Position numbers and translations under genes: made by a program
Part shown: positions 59,891-64,000 of the stretch, piece after piece
Position numbering within the stretch: position 1 is the stretch's first letter
Layout of the letters: the number at the start of each line of letters is the position of its first letter
The notes under the pieces: generated by a model
The model's input: the letters and a program-made list of their open reading frames with translations, nothing else
What the model was told of the DNA's origin: nothing
Databases searched by the model: none
DNA from: Malachius bipustulatus
Lineage: Eukaryota > Arthropoda > Insecta > Coleoptera > Melyridae
NCBI GenBank assembly: GCA_910589415.1
Contig: OU342634.1
Span: 20,767,144-20,831,143 of the forward strand
Reading direction: 5' to 3'
DNA length: 64,000 nt

Positions 59891-59910
59891 CTCTCTCTCT
59901 CTCTCTCTCT
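59891..59910. repeat. CT dinucleotide microsatellite
   Basis: Ten uninterrupted CT units, at the end of the second copy of the 90 bp segment. Confidence 0.95.
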
Positions 59911-61755
59911 TTTTGAATGTGTCTCTTCAGACTCATGTGATTTGTGGTGATTACGAGAATGAATGTTTTTGAAGCTTATTATCGACCTCAGATTATCTGC
60001 CCGTTGACAATGAGTCTTTATGATAAATGAGACTTTATAATACCCATCGTTATTGATTTATTACCTATTAATTAAATTTTTGGTGTCCATGTCTTATGGT
60101 CATTTAAAACTCATGTAGTTTTATTTTTTGTTTCTCTTTTTAATTTTTCGTTTGACGTAACAGATTTCTTAATAGGTAAATAGGACAAATTGACCAGGTT
60201 TACCAAATTAACGAACGAAGTGTGGTTTCAGTCAACCATGTTAGATCAGTTCTCCCTGTTTTGGCTTCATCACAATTTCGCATAAGCCCCTATATGCCTG
60301 CACCATTTCGAGCATGCTTCCAGTAAGCCGCCTTTGTGTCTTCGCCACCCTTCGAGGCGAATACCTAGCGGCGCTGCTCCTACTTGATTTGACCATGGAG
60401 TCGCACCCAGTTATTAATCTACGGCCTCGTGGACTTGGGATTTATAATCGGTCGTGAAATGAAAAATAATTAGTACCAGTAAAAGACGTTTTTCTACTCC
60501 CAACCTTTAATATGCATATTAAATATGAATCACCAGTGCTTTAATGGGTCTCATTAAGATACAAATTTTCAATAAAGCACTGGTCAAGCTATCCAATGGC
60601 AGAGGAGCATTTGCAATCGAATCGGTTGCTTTTCGCTAACAATCGGGTCGGCAAGCCAACCGAAGTCACAGAGTTGTCATACTCACGACATAAATTGCCT
60701 TGTGATATAAGTTCTGTATTTCTGAAAAAAATTATGAACGTTTTATTTAATTTAGGACATGAGTAACATTCAAAGAAAATTTATCAAGATTTTATGTTAC
60801 CTTAATTAATTTGATAGGTATACTATGATTTTTATAAGAAAGCAAGAGTCTGGGCGTGAACTACGCATCTTGCCGGTTTTAATTGTTCCACCCATTGAAC
60901 TGATAAACGCTGTTCCACCATAACAGACTAGAAATAACATCAGTGGCGCCGCGCACATAATAAAAAATATTTTATATTTTTAATATATTTTAAATGTTTA
61001 GGTATAAATGATAAGTCAATTATCAATCTTCAATTAAGAAATCAATATGGACATCTACGTTTAGTATTCCAATTTATATGAATTAGTCTCGGTTAAATTA
61101 TTTCGAATTTATTTAAGATAAGGTACCTATGCGGAAAAAAAACTAAAATAGTAGATGTGTACTTATTTTACTGGCAAGCAATATATTAATAACAAATTAA
61201 TAACAATAATATATTAATCAATAAAACACATGATAACAAAAACATCGGTACCTACACACGACACGATGACAGAAACCACCTATTTTAAATAAATATACGA
61301 CACGAGCTAAACAGTACACACCACTGACTTTTTACCTGTTCGATGAACGGCGGAGTTACTCTTATCAGCCTTATCTGGTTGGTTGTTTTTTTTACGCGGA
61401 CACCGACTAACATTGTTGATATTGGACAATAAACATTTATGGATTCGGAGCCCAATCTGCGCACCAACTAATTCTCGTCAAACTCTCGCCTTCCTATAGT
61501 ATTCAGGCTGTAGGTATATCGTGTAAAAGATAGGAAGATAAAGTGTTATTATTCGTAGCGCTCCGTGATAGTATTCAAAGCGGTAACGCTGCGATCGTCG
61601 CGTTGCGCAGGTAAACAATATCGTAATTAATGGCTGTCGATGTTATTAAAATTATTAATTAATCTCAAAATCGAAGCGTAAAATTCGGGATTCAAACTTA
61701 GCATAATAAAAATTACGCAGTAGTGAGTAGTGCCCTTTAAACTTGATACTAAAAC

Positions 61756-61796
61756 ATGTCTCAGCAGAATAATCTTAGCGACGAAGAGAAAATTTG
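61756..61796 (+). other. Speculative first coding exon
   Basis: An ATG in good insect context (AAAACATG) opens 14 codons, MSQQNNLSDEEKIW, then TAA. The stop overlaps TTTG-GTAATA, a usable though weak splice donor. A CpG-containing patch lies about 150-200 bp upstream. This is the look of a short first exon, but no second exon was found in the remaining window. Confidence 0.2.
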
Positions 61797-62654
61797 GTAA
61801 TATGCGTAAACAAATAGCAACCTATCTTAACCTCAATGATCCGCAATACACTCGCCTACGGCTCGTATCTTAACCATCATACTCGCGTATTAATAGCTTT
61901 CATTCTAATAATACCGGCGTTTTCTTCTCATAGAAAAAAATGGTACAAAAAAAGTTCGATTTTAGGTCTTTGATGTGTTTGTCCCCTCGACCCCTTTAAA
62001 TAACCCTGGTATAGGTATACTTTTGTAAATTAACTACTGATCTTGCCCGAGAAATTCTTATAACAATAACTGTTAAACATTGATCATGAATCTACCAATA
62101 GCAATGGAAACTTAATGGAAATTTAGGGCAATAAGCTTAATTTAAAGTGGCTAAATGCAATAATTATTACGGTAAGTTGTTTAACTTATCTAAATTGGAA
62201 TTCTGGACTGTAAATTATATATTAGTACAAAATAAACCACAGTTACGTGAAAAGTAATTAAACATTCCTTTTGTTTATAGAAACTTAGTATAAAACGAAA
62301 TCTGTCCTTTAAAATAAAATCCAAAGTTGAGTTAGTGCCTCGCTTCTCGTGATAACTTTGAGATTGAAGTCGCAAAGAACAAACACCAAAAAGTTTGATT
62401 TCTACAAAGTATTAAGATTAAGACACCTTCTGTTTAAATGCAAAGTTATGAAACATGTATAGCTCACGTTTTTCTAAGACTGCTTCTGTTTTAATTATAC
62501 ATTAAGCACGAAGTTATTATATCTTTTGTTTTATTACTTCAAAGGCTTACCTTGACAATCCATCTTATAATAATTATCCTGCTGGATTACTGATTTAAAA
62601 TAAAAGTAATTGTTTGACAAGTGATAGAAAATTAGTTACTATTTATTATACATA

Positions 62655-63564
62655 TACAGGGTGTCCCATAATATGTGGGCAATCTCCCGGATTTGGGTAA
62701 ATTTCGTAAAAATAAATGAAAAAATAGCTATAAAATTAATTCCTTAGAGACACTCCTACAAAGATATTAGCTGTTGAAGTTGAGGGTTGAAAATCAATTT
62801 TTTGCAATAACTTTTTTATTTCTTGACCGATTTTGATAATTTTTGGTTTTATTTTGTATTATCTTGGACTGTTTAGAATAGTGTTTCATAATCTTTGGTA
62901 GCACATACATAGACCTCGGGATGGCATAACCCCCTCATTCACTTGAAAGAAAACAATAAAAATAATAATTTTACAGTTTTTTAAGGTTGATTTTCTTTTT
63001 ATTTAACATTTTTTACATAATCATTATTGTCAATTATTTCTATTGGAATTTGTATATAATTTTTTATACAGGTGTCCGAGATAACAGGTGATAGGTACAT
63101 GGGGATTTCGAAAACCGTGAGAGATGCGAGGTCGGTTAAAGAGAATAATAGTTTCGGAATTTCATGCTCATTAAGAATCAAAACTAAGTTTTTGAAAAAT
63201 TCAGCCATTATCAAAATATGCTGAAAAAAATTAAAAATTGAGATTTTTTATTTTAGCCATATCTTTTTTATTATTGGAAATATGTAAATTAATTATTTTT
63301 TTGTAGGTTTACATAAGCCGTCGAGAGCTATTCACTTGGCATTTCAAAAATTTTCAAAGCCAACTATAGATCCCAGTTTTCATGCCAACGGTCTTTTTTC
63401 TTATGGCCGCTATATGTATTGTTTTTTCATATCATTAGGTATAATTAAAATCAAGAAACCAATAATTTATCATATAAAAAATTCATCGAAATTTTTTTCC
63501 TTTATTTCTGGGAAATAAAGTAACCTCCCTTTAACCAAATATCAGAAATTACAATAAGTCAAGC
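62655..63564. other. Eroded TACAGGGTG-type element ends
   Basis: TACAGGGTGTCCCATAATAT at 62655 and TACAGGTGTCCGAG at 63067 are two ends in the same orientation. No inverted partners were found, so these are truncated members of the fold-back family. No coding sequence is seen. Confidence 0.5.
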
Positions 63565-63576
63565 AATGTCACGTCA

Positions 63577-63798
63577 GGGAGGGGGAGGAAACCCCATACC
63601 ACCTGATCTGTGAGTGCCCGGCACTAGAGGGAGCTAGACTTCTAATATTTGGGACCGAAATGGCGGAACCAAAAGAAATAGAACAAGCACCCATTGGACT
63701 CGTTCTGAAATACTTTCGGGAGACGGGACTGATGAGCTAATTATCCAAAAGGGCAAGCTTCAGTACAAGGGCTTTGAACCTACCCTAGAAGTAATAAT
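63577..63798 (+). mobile_element. 5-prime-truncated LINE copy with 12 bp target duplication
   Basis: The insert is bounded by AATGTCACGTCA at 63565-63576 and 63799-63810. It ends in a short TAA-repeat tail. It encodes only the last 51 codons of a LINE ORF2 (63585-63740): EETPYHLICECPALEG, then a G-T-E-M-A-E segment, and LKYFRETGLMS before TAA. This is the conserved C-terminus after the RNase H domain of jockey/I-type LINEs. The frame is unbroken, so the insertion is not old. Confidence 0.8.
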
Positions 63799-63810
63799 AA
63801 TGTCACGTCA

Positions 63811-64000
63811 TATTGCAACATGGATTGTTGACTTCTTTCTGAATACAATGCCATACGATTTGTTTGAATCGAGGCATATCTAGCACGCCGAAAACAATAG
63901 AATATCATAACAAACGAGGGTTGTCAAGGAGTTGCAATTGCTTGTTTTTTGTGTTAATGTTTCCTCCAACCACCTTAACTAGTAATACCGGTGTTACTGG
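63811..64000. other. Short non-coding end of the window
   Basis: Nothing recognisable was seen. Confidence 0.4.

Larger units (their letters stand above)
58621..62654. other. 4 kb without a confident gene
   Basis: Two diverged copies of a roughly 90 bp segment lie at about 59600-59690 and 59815-59905 (shared blocks TTTCCTTG, CCTCTC/TCTCTC, CAGACT). A less AT-rich block at about 60220-60460 and a CpG-containing patch at about 61555-61615 are unassigned. No RNA gene was seen. Confidence 0.4.

Noticed and set aside
63728..63760. Second CTGATGAG, possible hammerhead core
   Set aside because: It lies in the LINE coding tail and is not followed by a paired stem II and GAAA.
1..64000. CRISPR arrays, rRNA genes, bacterial operons or plasmid origins
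   Set aside because: None was seen. The spliced gene, LINEs, DIRS and mariner-type elements identify eukaryotic nuclear DNA.

Overview
This 64 kb window looks like gene-poor, repeat-dense nuclear DNA of an arthropod, most likely an insect and possibly a beetle. The reasons are the strong AT richness (by eye), a spliced gene with an arthropod-style TATA plus TCAGT core promoter, insect-type non-LTR retrotransposons, mariner-type transposase pieces, an LTR with a tRNA-Lys-like primer site, and many TA-flanked fold-back elements ending in TACAGGGTG. The species cannot be fixed from the sequence alone.

Only one endogenous gene is convincing. It is a minus-strand, two-exon gene (coding 40173 to 37775) for a secreted histidine-rich protein of 253 residues, 64 of them His, with a TATA box 31 nt upstream of the initiator and a clean GT-AG intron. 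A broken THAP zinc-finger exon lies at about 47.64-47.85 kb. A promoter-like site at about 10.0 kb and a possible first exon at 61.76 kb are speculative.

The rest is mobile DNA, region by region. At 0.8-1.85 kb is a fold-back element. At 3.9-9.2 kb is a decayed DIRS-type tyrosine-recombinase retrotransposon that keeps its inverted terminal repeats and internal complementary region; a LINE fragment, a MITE and a 3-copy tandem repeat lie inside it. From 11 to 37 kb there is a series of fold-back/MITE elements, an RTE-like LINE remnant (24.6-26.0 kb) and an internally deleted LTR element (32.4-34.0 kb). The His-rich gene occupies 37.8-40.2 kb. A second LINE remnant lies at 42.3-43.3 kb. At 45.06-45.95 kb, repeats surround a textbook hammerhead ribozyme, suggesting a Penelope-like remnant. 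Nested fold-backs lie at 47.95-49.1 kb. At 49.66-58.62 kb is a nest of four elements: a fold-back element, invaded in its left arm by a mariner-like element with about 780 bp inverted repeats, which was itself invaded by a nearly intact CR1-like LINE, while a 278 bp palindromic MITE sits in the other arm. A truncated LINE with 12 bp target duplications closes the window at 63.6-63.8 kb.

The strongest candidates for a second look are the hammerhead ribozyme (45243-45290, minus strand), the DIRS terminal and internal repeat architecture, the LINE whose endonuclease and RT frames overlap at ATGA, and the order of insertions at 49.7-58.6 kb.
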